Part shown: positions 48,720 through 57,975 of the stretch, one piece after another | Position numbering within the stretch: position 1 is the stretch's first letter | How the letters are laid out: every line of letters starts with the position of its first letter | Origin: DATGZX01 sp035296965 | GTDB taxonomy: Bacteria; Planctomycetota; Planctomycetia; Gemmatales; Gemmataceae | DNA length: 60,552 bases | Assembly: GCA_035296965.1 (NCBI GenBank) | Contig: DATGZX010000166.1 | Location: 1 to 60,552 of the forward strand | Reading direction: 5' to 3' | Position numbers and translations under genes: made by a program | The notes under the pieces: generated by a model | What the model was told of the DNA's origin: nothing | What the model saw: only the letters and a program-made list of their open reading frames with translations | The model's database searches: none

Positions 48720-49040
48720 GCAAGCACCTCAGAGAGTTTTGGAACTGGGATCCAACCCCCTGGCACTTCCGATCACGAGATCCGAGAAATGAGCAAAGCG
48801 TTTACTCCCGCCAGGGCGTTGAACCACGCTTCGAAAGCCTTCAGGCAGCGGCGTCGATTCGGTGTCGTCCGCAAATCATTGCCTGCTGAAAAAGGGGTCT
48901 GACCCCTTCCACGAAGGGCGCTAGATCCCCAAGAAAGCGGGAAATCAGTGAAGCTTCATAGGGGGTCAGACCCCTTTTTCAGCAGGCTCCATTGGCGGAG
49001 GGGATGTCACCTGGACGGCATCGAAGAGCGCTCTCGCGTT
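48720..49040. repeat. GGGGTCTGACCCC palindrome between paralogous phosphatase genes
   Basis: Perfect 25-base inverted arms, 48882-48906 (CCTGCTGAAAAAGGGGTCTG and on) and 48962-48986, enclose 55 bases. Each arm also contains the smaller palindrome GGGGTCTGACCCC. The rest of the gap (48720-48880 and 48987-49040) shows no gene. A single related fragment, TCTGACCCCTTTTT, occurs near 37806. The unit is probably an inserted repeat. Confidence 0.7.
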
Positions 49041-50771
49041 TCAGGAGGAAGCCTTGTTCTTGGCCGCAGTTGCACGCTCGCCTACGCGGCCAAAACAGAC
49101 CATAGTTATGTCGTCATGTTGGCTGCGCCCGCTGGCGTGCTGCTTGACGACCTTTATGATGCGCTCGACAAGAGCTTTCGGCCCCAATTGTTTAGCTTCG
49201 ACTGCGGAGTAGAGCGCCTTGATGTCGAGCTGGTTGTTCTGCTTGTCCATCGCCTCGGTAACGCCGTCGCTAAAAAGGAGAACGGCATCGCCAGGACCAA
49301 GTGTCGCCTGCACCGTGCCGTACTCCACGCCTTCCATGACGCCTAGCGGCAAACCCACCAGCTCCTTGGTGGCCACCTCTTCCAACCCACCTTTTGCCAG
49401 CCGATAGATGAGCGGCGGCAAATGCCCAGCGTTCACGAACGTGACCGTGTGCGAGCCGGGATCGAGCAGAGCGGCAGCCAAGGTGACGAACCGGTCCATC
49501 TGGCTGGTGTTAGGGTAGAGCAGGTCGTTCAGCACCGTGACGGCAGTTCCGGGCTCCTCCTGGCTGAGGAAGCTGAAACGCGCGTCGGAAGAGAGTTTGG
49601 CCATGAGCAGGGCCGCCGGAACTCCCTTGCCCGCGACGTCGCCTACCAGGATGGCCAGGCGGTTGCGGAGAGAAACCGGAATGAAACCGTAGTAATCTCC
49701 CCCAACTTCCTGGGCCGGCTCATAGTGCGCGTAGAATTCGTAACCCGGAACCTCGGGCACTTGCCTCGGCAGGAAGCTGAGCTGAACCTGATGGGCTAAT
49801 TCCAAATCCCGCCGCATTCGCTCACGTGCCAACGAGTCCTGGAGCAGGCGGGCATTCTCTAGCGCCATCGACGCCATCCTGGCCACGGCCATCAAAATCG
49901 TGAGGTCTTCCTTGGTGAACTTCTTGCTGCGATCCTGACTATCCAGCTGGATGACGCCGAACGCCTTGTTATCCTGGCTCCACAACGGAGCGCACATCAC
50001 CGAGCGGATGCGAAAATCGGCGATGCTCTGGGCCATGTTGAACCGCTTATCGGTGCTGGCATCGTCACACAAGAACGCCTGCACCGTCTTCAGGCACTCG
50101 CGGACAATGGACCGGCTATAGCTGGCGCTCGATTCGTCCTGCGACCGCCTGGTCTTGATCACCTTGGGGATGAGACGCTCCAGCGGTTTCTGACGATCGG
50201 TCACTTCCTCGCGCAAAATCACGAACAAGCGGTCGGCCTGCTTGTAGAGCTGGAAAAGGCTGTCGACAATTTTCGACAAGAGACGATCGATCTCGAGCGT
50301 GTTGCCCAGGTCGCTGCTGATGTCCAGCAAGGCACGCAGCTTTTCCGCGGGCTGAGCCTCGAGGATCATGTGGCTGGTGTGGCTGACCGAGGCCTCGAAG
50401 CTGGCTGGACCGTCCGCGTCGTCGAGCGTCGGATCGATTTCGAGTTCCTGGGCGAGAGGGTGCTTTGCCGCCGGCGCGCTATCGTGAAAGCTATAAAGGA
50501 AGTCGCAAATCCGGATCTTGTCGTTGTCGTTGAGCTGCGTCCGCTCGCTGAGCTGCTGGTTGTTGAGAAACGTTCCGTTCCGGCTGCCCATGTCTTCAAG
50601 GAAGAACTTGTCCTCGACGCGCAAGATACACGCATGCTCTCGGCTGACGGCGAAGTCGTTGGCAGGAAAGACGATGTCGCAACTCGCGTTCCTTCCCAGG
50701 AGAGTCCGCTCCTTGTCCAGAGCGAAACTCTGCTTGGCGTTGAGTCCCTTCAGGACGAGCAAATGGGCCAT
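49041..50771 (-). CDS. FHA-GAF-PP2C (SpoIIE/RsbU-type) phosphatase, paralogue 2
   Basis: This 576-residue protein has the same order of domains as its downstream neighbour: FHA (LLGRNASCDIVFPANDFAVS with NNQQLSERTQ), GAF (VTDRQKPLERLIPKVIKTRR region) and PP2C (EVGGDYYGFIPVS, GDVAGKGVPAALLMAKLSSD, LLFSDGVTEAMD). The shared blocks show tandem duplication. The GAF part differs most between the two, so they may sense different ligands. ATG 50771 follows GGAGGGAG; the longer frame starting at 50855 has no support. The two genes are separated by about 320 bases with a palindromic repeat. Confidence 0.9.
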   Translation of the reverse strand: MAHLLVLKGLNAKQSFALDKERTLLGRNASCDIVFPANDFAVSREHACILRVEDKFFLEDMGSRNGTFLNNQQLSERTQLNDNDKIRICDFLYSFHDSAPAAKHPLAQELEIDPTLDDADGPASFEASVSHTSHMILEAQPAEKLRALLDISSDLGNTLEIDRLLSKIVDSLFQLYKQADRLFVILREEVTDRQKPLERLIPKVIKTRRSQDESSASYSRSIVRECLKTVQAFLCDDASTDKRFNMAQSIADFRIRSVMCAPLWSQDNKAFGVIQLDSQDRSKKFTKEDLTILMAVARMASMALENARLLQDSLARERMRRDLELAHQVQLSFLPRQVPEVPGYEFYAHYEPAQEVGGDYYGFIPVSLRNRLAILVGDVAGKGVPAALLMAKLSSDARFSFLSQEEPGTAVTVLNDLLYPNTSQMDRFVTLAAALLDPGSHTVTFVNAGHLPPLIYRLAKGGLEEVATKELVGLPLGVMEGVEYGTVQATLGPGDAVLLFSDGVTEAMDKQNNQLDIKALYSAVEAKQLGPKALVERIIKVVKQHASGRSQHDDITMVCFGRVGERATAAKNKASS

Positions 50772-51195
50772 GATCTCCCTCCGGCGTCCGCGTCCAACGC
50801 AACGGCCGAGTCCTGCCTGTCGATTCTGAGATGGAAAAAATGATCGACGGCTCAATTCTAACTGTGTGGAGAGACAGTTTCAAGAAAGCTGCCGAGACGT
50901 TCGTAGCTCAAGCTACCAGCTTGAGCTACAAGAGAGCTGATACCGGCCGTTGTAGCTCAAGCTGGCGGCTTGAGCCACGAGAAATCTGATAATCTGAACG
51001 CACATTCACATGAAAGCAGCCCAATTGGGTCGGAGATTGAAATGGCTGGGCCGCAGACCATAACAGCTGTCGCGAATGGCTCGCAAAATTTTCCTGGACC
51101 GCCGGCACCTTTGCAATTGACCGAGCGCGCAGTGGCAACGTATAGTCTTAGGAAGCAATTGCCGTCTGTAATTCATCGCTCAGGGAGCGTGTGCC
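50772..51195. repeat. Intergenic region with two GTAGCTCAAGCT palindromes
   Basis: Copy 1 lies at 50903-50929 (GTAGCTCAAGCT / AGCTTGAGCTAC, perfect 12-base arms). Copy 2 lies at 50952-50978 (GTAGCTCAAGC / GCTTGAGCCAC, one mismatch). They stand 22 bases apart. No gene is seen in the rest of the gap, which must hold the divergent promoters of the phosphatase and small-protein genes. Confidence 0.65.
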
Positions 51196-51447
51196 GTGGC
51201 CAACAAGCCAGAGAATAAAGACCATCGAGTTGTAGGATTTGTTGGCATCGGTCTGGATAACAAGGACGGTCACCAGCGGCTCACGCAAAACGAACACTTT
51301 TTGCTGGTGGGCGGCTCCAGCGAAACGCACGAGCGCATGCAGGATACGGCCATTCGATTTACCGAAGCGCTGCAGCGCCGGGGCAAGGCCCTGGAAGAGA
51401 CCGCTGTCGAAGAAGTCATCGAAATCTTTCACGAAACGCAAGAGTAA
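51196..51447 (+). CDS. Small hypothetical protein
   Basis: The 83-residue product starts at GTG 51196, about 9 bases after GGGAG: MANKPENKDHRVVGFVGIGL, then DNKDGHQRLTQNEHFLLVGG and a helical acidic C-terminus (ALEETAVEEVIEIFHETQE). I do not recognise the family. It reads as soluble and well-folded, with a beta-rich first half and a helix-rich second half. It is followed about 120 bases later by the sigma/anti-sigma pair. Confidence 0.6.
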   Translation: MANKPENKDHRVVGFVGIGLDNKDGHQRLTQNEHFLLVGGSSETHERMQDTAIRFTEALQRRGKALEETAVEEVIEIFHETQE

Positions 51448-51570
51448 TCCCCCAAGCCGCTTTCTCCGGGAAAATAGGCTCGACCGAAATGCGAACAACT
51501 TTGAGTGTGTGAAACTTTCCGCGGATCTTCCCGGTATCCCTTTCCGAGTCCATGACGCTGGTAGGCGGAC

Positions 51571-52128
51571 GTGTCTGTCGACGAAGCCGGTTTGGTCGAA
51601 TGCTGCCTGCGGGGCGACCCCCAGGCGGTTCAGACGCTGGTGGAACGCTTTCAGGCGGACGTGTTCGGTCTCTGCCTTCGCATCCTTAGCCACCGCCAAG
51701 ACGCCGAGGACGTGACTCAAGAAGTCTTTCTGCGCATTTTCCGCAGCTTGACACGCTGGGATTCGTCCCGGCCTTTGAAGCCGTGGATCATAGGCATCAC
51801 CGTGAACCGCTGCCGCACCTGGTTGGCCCAGCGGTCGCGACACCCGGAGAGCGCGGACTATCTCCAGGAGACAGCCGCCAGCGCGCCGGCCGACGATTCG
51901 GCCGAGTTGGTCCGCGAAATCCAGGATGCGCTGCGTGAGCTGCGTCCTGAGTATCGGAGCGTTTTCCTCCTGTTCCACGAACACGGACAACCTTACGAGG
52001 ACATTGCCACCGCCCTCGATAGGCCGGTGGGCACCATCAAAACGTGGCTGCACCGCGCCCGGCTCGAAGTGCTGGGCCGCTTGCGCCGCCGCGGAATGGT
52101 CGCCGAGGTAGGACATGAATTGTCATGA
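51571..52128 (+). CDS. ECF RNA polymerase sigma factor
   Basis: The 185-residue product has sigma region 2 (about 10-80; SHRQDAEDVTQEVFLRIFRS, then PWIIGITVNRCRTWL) and region 4 (about 115-175; LRELRPEYRSVFLLFHEHGQ, then PVGTIKTWLHRARLEV). It is RpoE-type and complete without any extension. The start is GTG 51571; the ribosome-binding site is weak. It overlaps the anti-sigma gene by 14 bases, the standard pairing for zinc anti-sigma factors. Confidence 0.9.
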   Translation: MSVDEAGLVECCLRGDPQAVQTLVERFQADVFGLCLRILSHRQDAEDVTQEVFLRIFRSLTRWDSSRPLKPWIIGITVNRCRTWLAQRSRHPESADYLQETAASAPADDSAELVREIQDALRELRPEYRSVFLLFHEHGQPYEDIATALDRPVGTIKTWLHRARLEVLGRLRRRGMVAEVGHELS

Positions 52129-52798
52129 GTGCCAGGAATTGACGCAGAGGTTCCTGGACGGCGAATCGATCGACGACTTTCATGCGGATCTCGATCTGCA
52201 CCTGGCGATTTGCACCCCTTGCCGGGAGCAGCACGCGGCCGGTCAATGCCTGATCGAAGGCCTGCGCCTGCTCGTTCCTCCCCTGCCGCCGGCCCAGCTT
52301 TCAAGCAAGATTACCTGTGCGGTACTGACACGCCATCGACGGGTTCAATTCCAGCGACGCTTCACGGTAGCCGGAGCGCTAGCCGCCAGCCTGCTCCTTG
52401 CCCTGTTTGCCGGCTACCGCACGTTTGGGGTCAAGGAAGTACAACAGGGTGAACCGGCGCTGGCGCAGGATTCTGTTCCTTTGGATTCTTCCGATACCAT
52501 GTCGTTGGACCAGAGGGTGCAGGAAGCGGGCGAGGCCGTCGTTGCGCTCACGCGGCGAACCGCCGATGAGACCGTGGGCCAAAGCCGGGTGCTTCTACCT
52601 AAAGTTACCCCAGAAAGCCTTGCTGCCCTCACCCAAGAGACGATGCATCAACAGTTACCACCAAGCACCTCTTTACGCGAGGTCCAGCAGTCAGTCGCTG
52701 TTGGATTCGAACCGGTCACAACCTCCGCTCGCCGGGCCGTTGACTTATTCCTCCGTGAGATCCCACCCGTCGGGTTCGAGCAGAAACCGGGTCTATGA
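52115..52798 (+). CDS. Zinc-finger (zf-HC2) anti-sigma factor
   Basis: The 227-residue product opens with MNCHECQELTQRFLDGESID, then HLAICTPC, the H-x3-C-x2-C motif of zinc anti-sigma (ZAS) domains. A single hydrophobic helix follows (FTVAGALAASLLLALFAGYR, about residues 85-105), then an outer-facing region that is short on known motifs. It should bind the sigma factor encoded just upstream and release it on a redox or envelope signal. The 14-base gene overlap supports coupled expression. Confidence 0.87.
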   Translation: MNCHECQELTQRFLDGESIDDFHADLDLHLAICTPCREQHAAGQCLIEGLRLLVPPLPPAQLSSKITCAVLTRHRRVQFQRRFTVAGALAASLLLALFAGYRTFGVKEVQQGEPALAQDSVPLDSSDTMSLDQRVQEAGEAVVALTRRTADETVGQSRVLLPKVTPESLAALTQETMHQQLPPSTSLREVQQSVAVGFEPVTTSARRAVDLFLREIPPVGFEQKPGL

Positions 52799-52802
52799 GA
52801 GA

Positions 52803-54818
52803 ATGCCGACTCGATCACGATTGACTGGATCAACAGCGGGGAAAAGCGTGACCGGCGCACCGACCTCAAGCTTAAGAAATCAGGATAAGGCGATTGGCAG
52901 CGCTTCTTCTCCCCTCGCCCCGGTACTCCGGGGAGAGGGGTCGGGGGTGAAGGGCCTTGGCCGGGGATCGTTCTTCCCCCTCACCCCCGACCCCTCTCCC
53001 CCGAGGCGGGGGCGAGGGGAGATTATTGCCTGCCCCTCGCCTAAGAAGAACCTGTGGATCAAGGGCGCGGTCCCTGGCCGCGATCGGCTGCGCGCAGGCC
53101 GCTTGTCCGGGTTCCTTATTTCCATTTTCTCGGCATTTGTTCTTGGCAACGCGTTGGCTTCTGCGGGCACACCGCGCAACGAGCTGCTGCGGCTCGTACC
53201 CGAAGACGTGGGCTTTTGTGTCCTGATTGAAGACCTGAGCGGCCATGGCAATGCTCTTGTCAATTCTCCATTCTTGAAGCTATTCCTCGCCTCACCTGCC
53301 GGCGCCAAGGTTGCTCACGGCGAAGAAGCGCAAAAACTCAGCTTGGTAGATGAATTCCTGCAAAAGAAATTGCACCTGAACGCCATGCAATTGCGCGACG
53401 AAATCCTGGGTGACGCCCTGGTGCTGGCATACCGGCCTGGCCCGGTGGAACAACCCGAGCAAGAGCAAGGCCTGTTTCTGATACGCGCCCGCAATTCAAA
53501 GCTCCTGGCGGACCTCATCGACCGTCTGAACGAAATTCAAAAGAAATCGGGCGATCTTCAGGGTCTGGAAGAGTGCACCTACCACGACAAAAAATACCAG
53601 CGCCGCGTCGAGAAGAAAGCGACGAACTACTACTATCTCCACGGGCCGGTGCTGGCGTTCGCCAATGAGGAAAGGATTCTGCACGAACTCATAGACCTTG
53701 ATGGGAAGACCTCCTCGGCCGCTGAGCCATTCATAGCTCGCCAACTGGCCATGCTCGGCCCGAAAAAGCCTTTGGCGGCTCTGTGGCTGAACCCGCGGGC
53801 CTTCGAAAAGGCGCTTCAGAAGAAGGCCGACGCTGCTCAGGGCACTCAAGCCGCTTCCTTGAAGACCCTTCTCAAGTACTGGAAGGCGGTCGAAGGAGTC
53901 GTTTTCGCGATCACGCTTCAAGAAGACTTCGGCGTCTCAGTCGCGGTTCGGTCGCGAGTGGAATTGCTGCCGGCCTCTGCCCGCCGGTTTCTGAGTACAG
54001 CGGCCGAACGAACTGATTTGTGGGAACGTGTACCGAAGGACGCCATTCTCGCAGTTGGCGGACGCATCAATGTTGCGGCACTGCTGGAAGTCCTCGGCGA
54101 ATTCATGACGGAGGAAGCACGAGGCTCCGTGAGGACAGTCGCGGAAGGAAGCCTTGGGGCGGTGTTTGGCAAGGACGCCCTCAAGGGAATCTTGCCTCAA
54201 ATCGGCCCTGACTGGGTTTGCTTCATGGTCGCTCCGCCGCCCGCGGATAAGAATTGGTTTCCGCGCTGTCTGGCGGCGATCCGTGTCGGCCCCGGCAAGG
54301 GCGAGGCTCCCGCCGGTACGGCGCTCGGGAACGCGCTCAACTCTCTGGCAACGCTGGCCGTGTTCAGCGTGAACGGCGGCCATCCGGGCGCGCTGAGTCT
54401 CAACTCGACCATGCAAGGCAAGGTGGAGGTCAAGTACGTCGTGAACGACGAAGACTTCCCACCTGGCCTCCAGCCCGCCTTCGCGCTGAATGAAGGACAT
54501 CTCCTGCTTGCCAGCTCGCCCGAGGCGATTAGCAGCTTTTCACCAACACCGGCGCCAAGCGAGAAATCGTACCCTGCGGAGACGCCGATTCTACGTTTTT
54601 CCTTTCGCGAGCTAGCCCGGTTCATCAAAGAGCGCCGCGAGCTTCTCGTCGCTTTCCTTGCCAAAAAGAATCAACTCTCACCGGAAGCTACCAGCCAGGG
54701 CCTGGATCAATTCCTGGCAGCGATCGAATTCTTGGACGCCATCGAGATCAATCAGCGCTGCGAGCCGGGCCAGGTGATTTTCTCGCTGCGCCTGCGCACC
54801 GCACAGCCGTTGAAGTAA
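52803..54818 (+). CDS. Large protein of unknown function (DUF3352-like), start uncertain
   Basis: The frame is open from 52803 to 54818. The first 50-75 codons include a dispersed palindromic repeat (52905-53025). A likely signal or membrane segment (GFLISIFSAFVLGNALASAG) then leads to the conserved part, which begins NELLRLVPEDVGFCVLIEDL. The main body (about 550 residues) has alternating beta/alpha segments such as GDALVLAYRPGPVEQPEQEQ and GLFLIRARNSKLLADLIDRL; it resembles DUF3352 proteins, an inference. The real start may be ATG 52803 or a non-ATG codon after the repeat (TTG near 53102). It follows the anti-sigma gene by 4 bases. Confidence 0.6.
   Translation: MPTRSRLTGSTAGKSVTGAPTSSLRNQDKAIGSASSPLAPVLRGEGSGVKGLGRGSFFPLTPDPSPPRRGRGEIIACPSPKKNLWIKGAVPGRDRLRAGRLSGFLISIFSAFVLGNALASAGTPRNELLRLVPEDVGFCVLIEDLSGHGNALVNSPFLKLFLASPAGAKVAHGEEAQKLSLVDEFLQKKLHLNAMQLRDEILGDALVLAYRPGPVEQPEQEQGLFLIRARNSKLLADLIDRLNEIQKKSGDLQGLEECTYHDKKYQRRVEKKATNYYYLHGPVLAFANEERILHELIDLDGKTSSAAEPFIARQLAMLGPKKPLAALWLNPRAFEKALQKKADAAQGTQAASLKTLLKYWKAVEGVVFAITLQEDFGVSVAVRSRVELLPASARRFLSTAAERTDLWERVPKDAILAVGGRINVAALLEVLGEFMTEEARGSVRTVAEGSLGAVFGKDALKGILPQIGPDWVCFMVAPPPADKNWFPRCLAAIRVGPGKGEAPAGTALGNALNSLATLAVFSVNGGHPGALSLNSTMQGKVEVKYVVNDEDFPPGLQPAFALNEGHLLLASSPEAISSFSPTPAPSEKSYPAETPILRFSFRELARFIKERRELLVAFLAKKNQLSPEATSQGLDQFLAAIEFLDAIEINQRCEPGQVIFSLRLRTAQPLK
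52905..53025. repeat. CTCCCCTCGCCCC palindromic repeat in the 5' part of the gene
   Basis: CTCCCCTCGCCCCGG and GAGAGGGGTCGGGGGTGA at the left match, in inverted form, TCACCCCCGACCCCTCTCCC and GGGGGCGAGGGGAG at the right. They enclose a short spacer (AGGGCCTTGGCCGG). The element keeps the reading frame open and is translated as PLAPVLRGEGSGVKGLGRGS and so on. It is probably a dispersed repeat that landed in the leader part of this gene. Confidence 0.6.
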
Positions 54819-55603
54819 GCGGCCGCTGACTTGGCCTGCTCTCCGTTCGCCACGCCCTCCGCATTGCTCTGAGCGCGCCACTCGGTGCGCTGACCGATCT
54901 TGGGTGCCTTGCAAAGGGACGCGAGTCCGATTGGCCCCAGGACCTGGTCGCTGTTGCCATTGCCGAATTCACTAACACCGGCCTCCCGACCTCTTCGACT
55001 GGCCGCCGCCGTCCAAAAAAGCTCAGCAGGCCTTCTACAATTCCGAAAATCGCTACGACTTGCAAAAACAATGCAAACTGCCAATAGCCCCGAAACTTTC
55101 TCATATGGTAAATCGTCGATGATCTAGCAGAACGAATAAGCCCGGTCGGCGGAGGTCGGCACCGGCGTCTGCTTTTTGCCGAGATGACGAAAGCCATTGA
55201 TTGAACGAGGCTTGCTTCAATTCCCTGGCAGCGCGATGGGTGCAAGCCATGCGGCGACGCTTCTTCCAGCGTCACCTAGAAAAATCGTCTGGCAGTGGCA
55301 AGGTTTGACAATGGCGCGAGTTTCAGAGAAGATCGCGGTTAACGGAAAGAGAAAGTTAGCAGGCGTAGCGCACGCGGTAGCCTCATGCAGCCCCTACGAC
55401 CTTGCTAACCAGGTTTTCTCATCAGCGCTTCAAATCCGGCATTTTTTCGCAGGGTTCGTTTGTCGTGCGCGCCCAGTAAGCTATACTCGCGCGGGGTGCC
55501 GTTATATCCTACGGTAGTTCAACGGTTTGCCCGAGCCTAGCGCGCTGCCCCACATGCTGGTGCTGAAGCTCACCTGGTGGAGGCTACAACGAGGTATCTA
55601 GCC
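54819..55603. other. Intergenic region, no firm gene
   Basis: The gap is 785 bases. A minus-strand frame from ATG 55107 encodes MRKFRGYWQFALFLQVVAIF and FGIVEGLLSFFGRRRP, a plausible membrane segment. It then degrades into low-complexity residues antisense to the preceding gene and lacks a ribosome-binding site. It may be a decayed gene. No tRNA was seen. Confidence 0.35.
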
Positions 55604-55975
55604 ATGAGCGCCGACGAAAACGTAGAATCCGAATTGGTGGTGACCGATAGACGGGAGGGCGACCGCCGCGGAAACGAGCGTCGTCAGAAGGCTATCCCGG
55701 TCGCCGTCGAACGGCGCAGCGGCCAGGATCGCCGCAATCTAGGAGAGCGGCGCCGCCAAGTCGATCCCACGACGTGTGAGCGCGATTACAGCGACGAGGA
55801 AATCGTCTTCATGAAGGCGATGGATCAGTATAAGCGCGACAATCGTCGCCCCTTTCCAACCTGGAGCGAGGTGCTGGAGGTGCTTTATGCCCTCGGGTAC
55901 CGCAAGGTCGCTGAATCGACCACGCTGCCCGGACTGCCGCCCGCGGCCGGGCGGAGCGTGCCTCCCAAGGGCTAA
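55604..55975 (+). CDS. Small basic/acidic hypothetical protein
   Basis: The 123-residue product starts at ATG 55604, 10 bases after GAGG. The first half is charge-dense and repeats an arginine-rich pattern (DRREGDRRGNERRQ, VERRSGQDRRNLGERRRQ). The second half is a folded-looking segment (YSDEEIVFMKAMDQYKRDNR, then FPTWSEVLEVLYALGYRKV) like a small helix-turn-helix or winged fold. I do not recognise a named family. A GTG at 55577 would add 9 residues. Confidence 0.6.
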   Translation: MSADENVESELVVTDRREGDRRGNERRQKAIPVAVERRSGQDRRNLGERRRQVDPTTCERDYSDEEIVFMKAMDQYKRDNRRPFPTWSEVLEVLYALGYRKVAESTTLPGLPPAAGRSVPPKG

Positions 55976-56111
55976 GCCTCCGGACCTTGTCTCCCTTGCA
56001 AAGCCATACGAAGTGCATGCGATGCTTTGATGTGTCGTGGCGCTGCGTGATGCGCTGCCAGCTCACGGAGTGACCCGTCTGCCTGTATTCCTGCGCATGC
56101 GCTCGCGGTGC

Positions 56112-57722
56112 TCAGGCAGCAGCAGCCGAGTGAGCCGCCAGCATCGGCCCCTGATCCAACACTTCCTTGAGCAGCCGTCGGTATTCATCCTGCATGGCGC
56201 AGTGCGTGCCCGGCCGGACCTTGGTCACCGCTCTCACCGTCATTTCCGTTGTACTGTAATTGACCAGACCGTGGATGTGGGTCTCCGCCAACACTTCACG
56301 GTGTGCCTGGCGCAGGCGCCGGCCTGCCTCGGCCATCGCGCGCATGGTGGCTTCGAGATCGCTGCCGGTCGGCACACTCAGGTCCACCACAGCGTTGACA
56401 TAACCCTTGGAATAGCTGACCACACCTTTGATCTGGCCGTTGGGGATGATGTATACCTTGCCCTGCCCGTCCCGCAGGTGAGTGACGCGAATGCCAACGG
56501 CCTCGACCACTCCCGCGGCGTCGGCAATCTGCACGTAGTCGCCAACCAGGTACTGGCCTTCGAACAGGATGAAGAATCCGGAGACGACGTCAGTCACCAG
56601 GCTCTGCGCGCCCAGACCGACTGCCAGGCCGAGGATGCCGGCCCCTGCGAGAATTGGGGTAATGTCATAGTCCAGCTCCTTGAGAATCATGAGCGCCGAA
56701 CCAAAGTAGAGCACATACTGGCTCATGGAGTAGATCAGTGGAGCAACTGTCCGCTTCTTCTGATCGACGGTTTCTTCGTCGGCGTACAGCCCGAAGATTT
56801 CACCGAGGAGAACCTGCAGCAGTTCAATGAAGACACGCGTCGCCATGACGATGCCGATGCACTTGAGAATGCTCGCTGCATGGGAATCTACTTTCAAAGG
56901 GTTCATGAACTCGCGGACGCATAGCCAAACACCACAGAAATAGACGGCCACTTCGAAGCAGCGCTGGCCGAACGGAAAGAGCTTAGGCATTCGCTCCCAG
57001 TAGTGGCGGAATGGCCCTTCGGCCAGGCGACGATTCCCGAGGTCTTCCAGGGTTTGGAACAACACGCGCGAAGAGAGTGCCACCAGATGGGCAATCACGA
57101 GAATCGTGATCGTGCTCAGGATGAAGCTGTATATCGGGTTCGCAACCAGGCCGACCCGGCCCAGACCAAAAACGAGCCAGAGGGCGGTCAAGCGGAGCGC
57201 GCCGACGAAGTAGTACTGGACAAGCAAGAAACCCCTGTGGAGAACAACCTGATGCTTGTGCGGGCCAAGCCAACCCTGCAGATGGGCTTCAAGCTTTGGC
57301 ATGCCGCTGCGGACCACGCGAACCCCCGCCAAAGAGAGGAGGAGCACCACAACCATGGTACCGCAGCGCAGCCCCAGCTTCAAAAGATGGGTGAGGGTCA
57401 GCTTGTCATACCAATACCCCAAATCCTCCCGGACGTCGCGCCCTGCAAAGTGATAAGCCACAGCCGCACCAATGGTGAGCACCACAGCTGCGACGGTCAG
57501 CCACAAGATGAGCGCGCGTACGCGTTCTGCGGCATGTTCCCCGGCACTCTCGAGCCAGTGCAGCTTCGTCCAGCGCAACAGCCTGCTCGTACCCTGGGCC
57601 ACGACATGGCGCAGCGACACTGCTAACAGGACCAGGAGCGTGATGATCCCATGCGCCGCAATCAAGTTGGCGCTCACACGGTGATCGGCAATAGATTCGC
57701 CGAAGCTAGAAAAGAAATCCAT
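56112..57722 (-). CDS. MscS-family mechanosensitive ion channel
   Basis: This 536-residue protein has about eight hydrophobic segments and a typical MscS core. The pore-lining helix GAGILGLAVGLGAQSLVTDV with VSGFFILFEGQYLVGDYVQI is present, then HLRDGQGKVYIIPNGQIKGV, the beta domain of the family. The long N-terminal part (about 300 residues) places it with the larger YbdG/MscM-like channels. It would open on membrane tension to release solutes. CAGGAGGGCGCC is directly before ATG 57722. It is a single-gene unit, divergent from the small gene at 57976. Confidence 0.9.
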   Translation of the reverse strand: MDFFSSFGESIADHRVSANLIAAHGIITLLVLLAVSLRHVVAQGTSRLLRWTKLHWLESAGEHAAERVRALILWLTVAAVVLTIGAAVAYHFAGRDVREDLGYWYDKLTLTHLLKLGLRCGTMVVVLLLSLAGVRVVRSGMPKLEAHLQGWLGPHKHQVVLHRGFLLVQYYFVGALRLTALWLVFGLGRVGLVANPIYSFILSTITILVIAHLVALSSRVLFQTLEDLGNRRLAEGPFRHYWERMPKLFPFGQRCFEVAVYFCGVWLCVREFMNPLKVDSHAASILKCIGIVMATRVFIELLQVLLGEIFGLYADEETVDQKKRTVAPLIYSMSQYVLYFGSALMILKELDYDITPILAGAGILGLAVGLGAQSLVTDVVSGFFILFEGQYLVGDYVQIADAAGVVEAVGIRVTHLRDGQGKVYIIPNGQIKGVVSYSKGYVNAVVDLSVPTGSDLEATMRAMAEAGRRLRQAHREVLAETHIHGLVNYSTTEMTVRAVTKVRPGTHCAMQDEYRRLLKEVLDQGPMLAAHSAAAA

Positions 57723-57975
57723 GGCGCCCTCCTGGCGGCAGAGACGAAGGCATGAACCGGATAACGGGTCCCAGTATCCGGCGGCGAGAATTGCACAACC
57801 TCAGGGAGAAAGTTAATGGCCTACTGAAAATGTGTCAATCGAGCTTGCCTTTACTGATCGTTTGCACAGATAGAGTCTTGGCCAAACGGTGACAATTTCA
57901 TAAGATGCTTGTAGGAGGCCGCTGACTGGTCCAAGGCATCATCATGGAATCACCGTTCTTTTTAGGAGTGATGCT

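Noticed and set aside
50970..51218. Open frame of 82 codons before the small gene
   Set aside because: It starts in a palindromic repeat and overlaps the better-supported GTG-start gene at 51196.
54748..55107. Minus-strand frame with a plausible membrane segment (LFLQVVAIFGIVEGLLSFFG)
   Set aside because: There is no ribosome-binding site and the second half is antisense to the upstream gene; it may be a decayed gene but is not supported.
55440..55600. tRNA-like stretch before the small gene at 55604
   Set aside because: I could not fold a cloverleaf or find a TTCGAATC arm; it is left unannotated.
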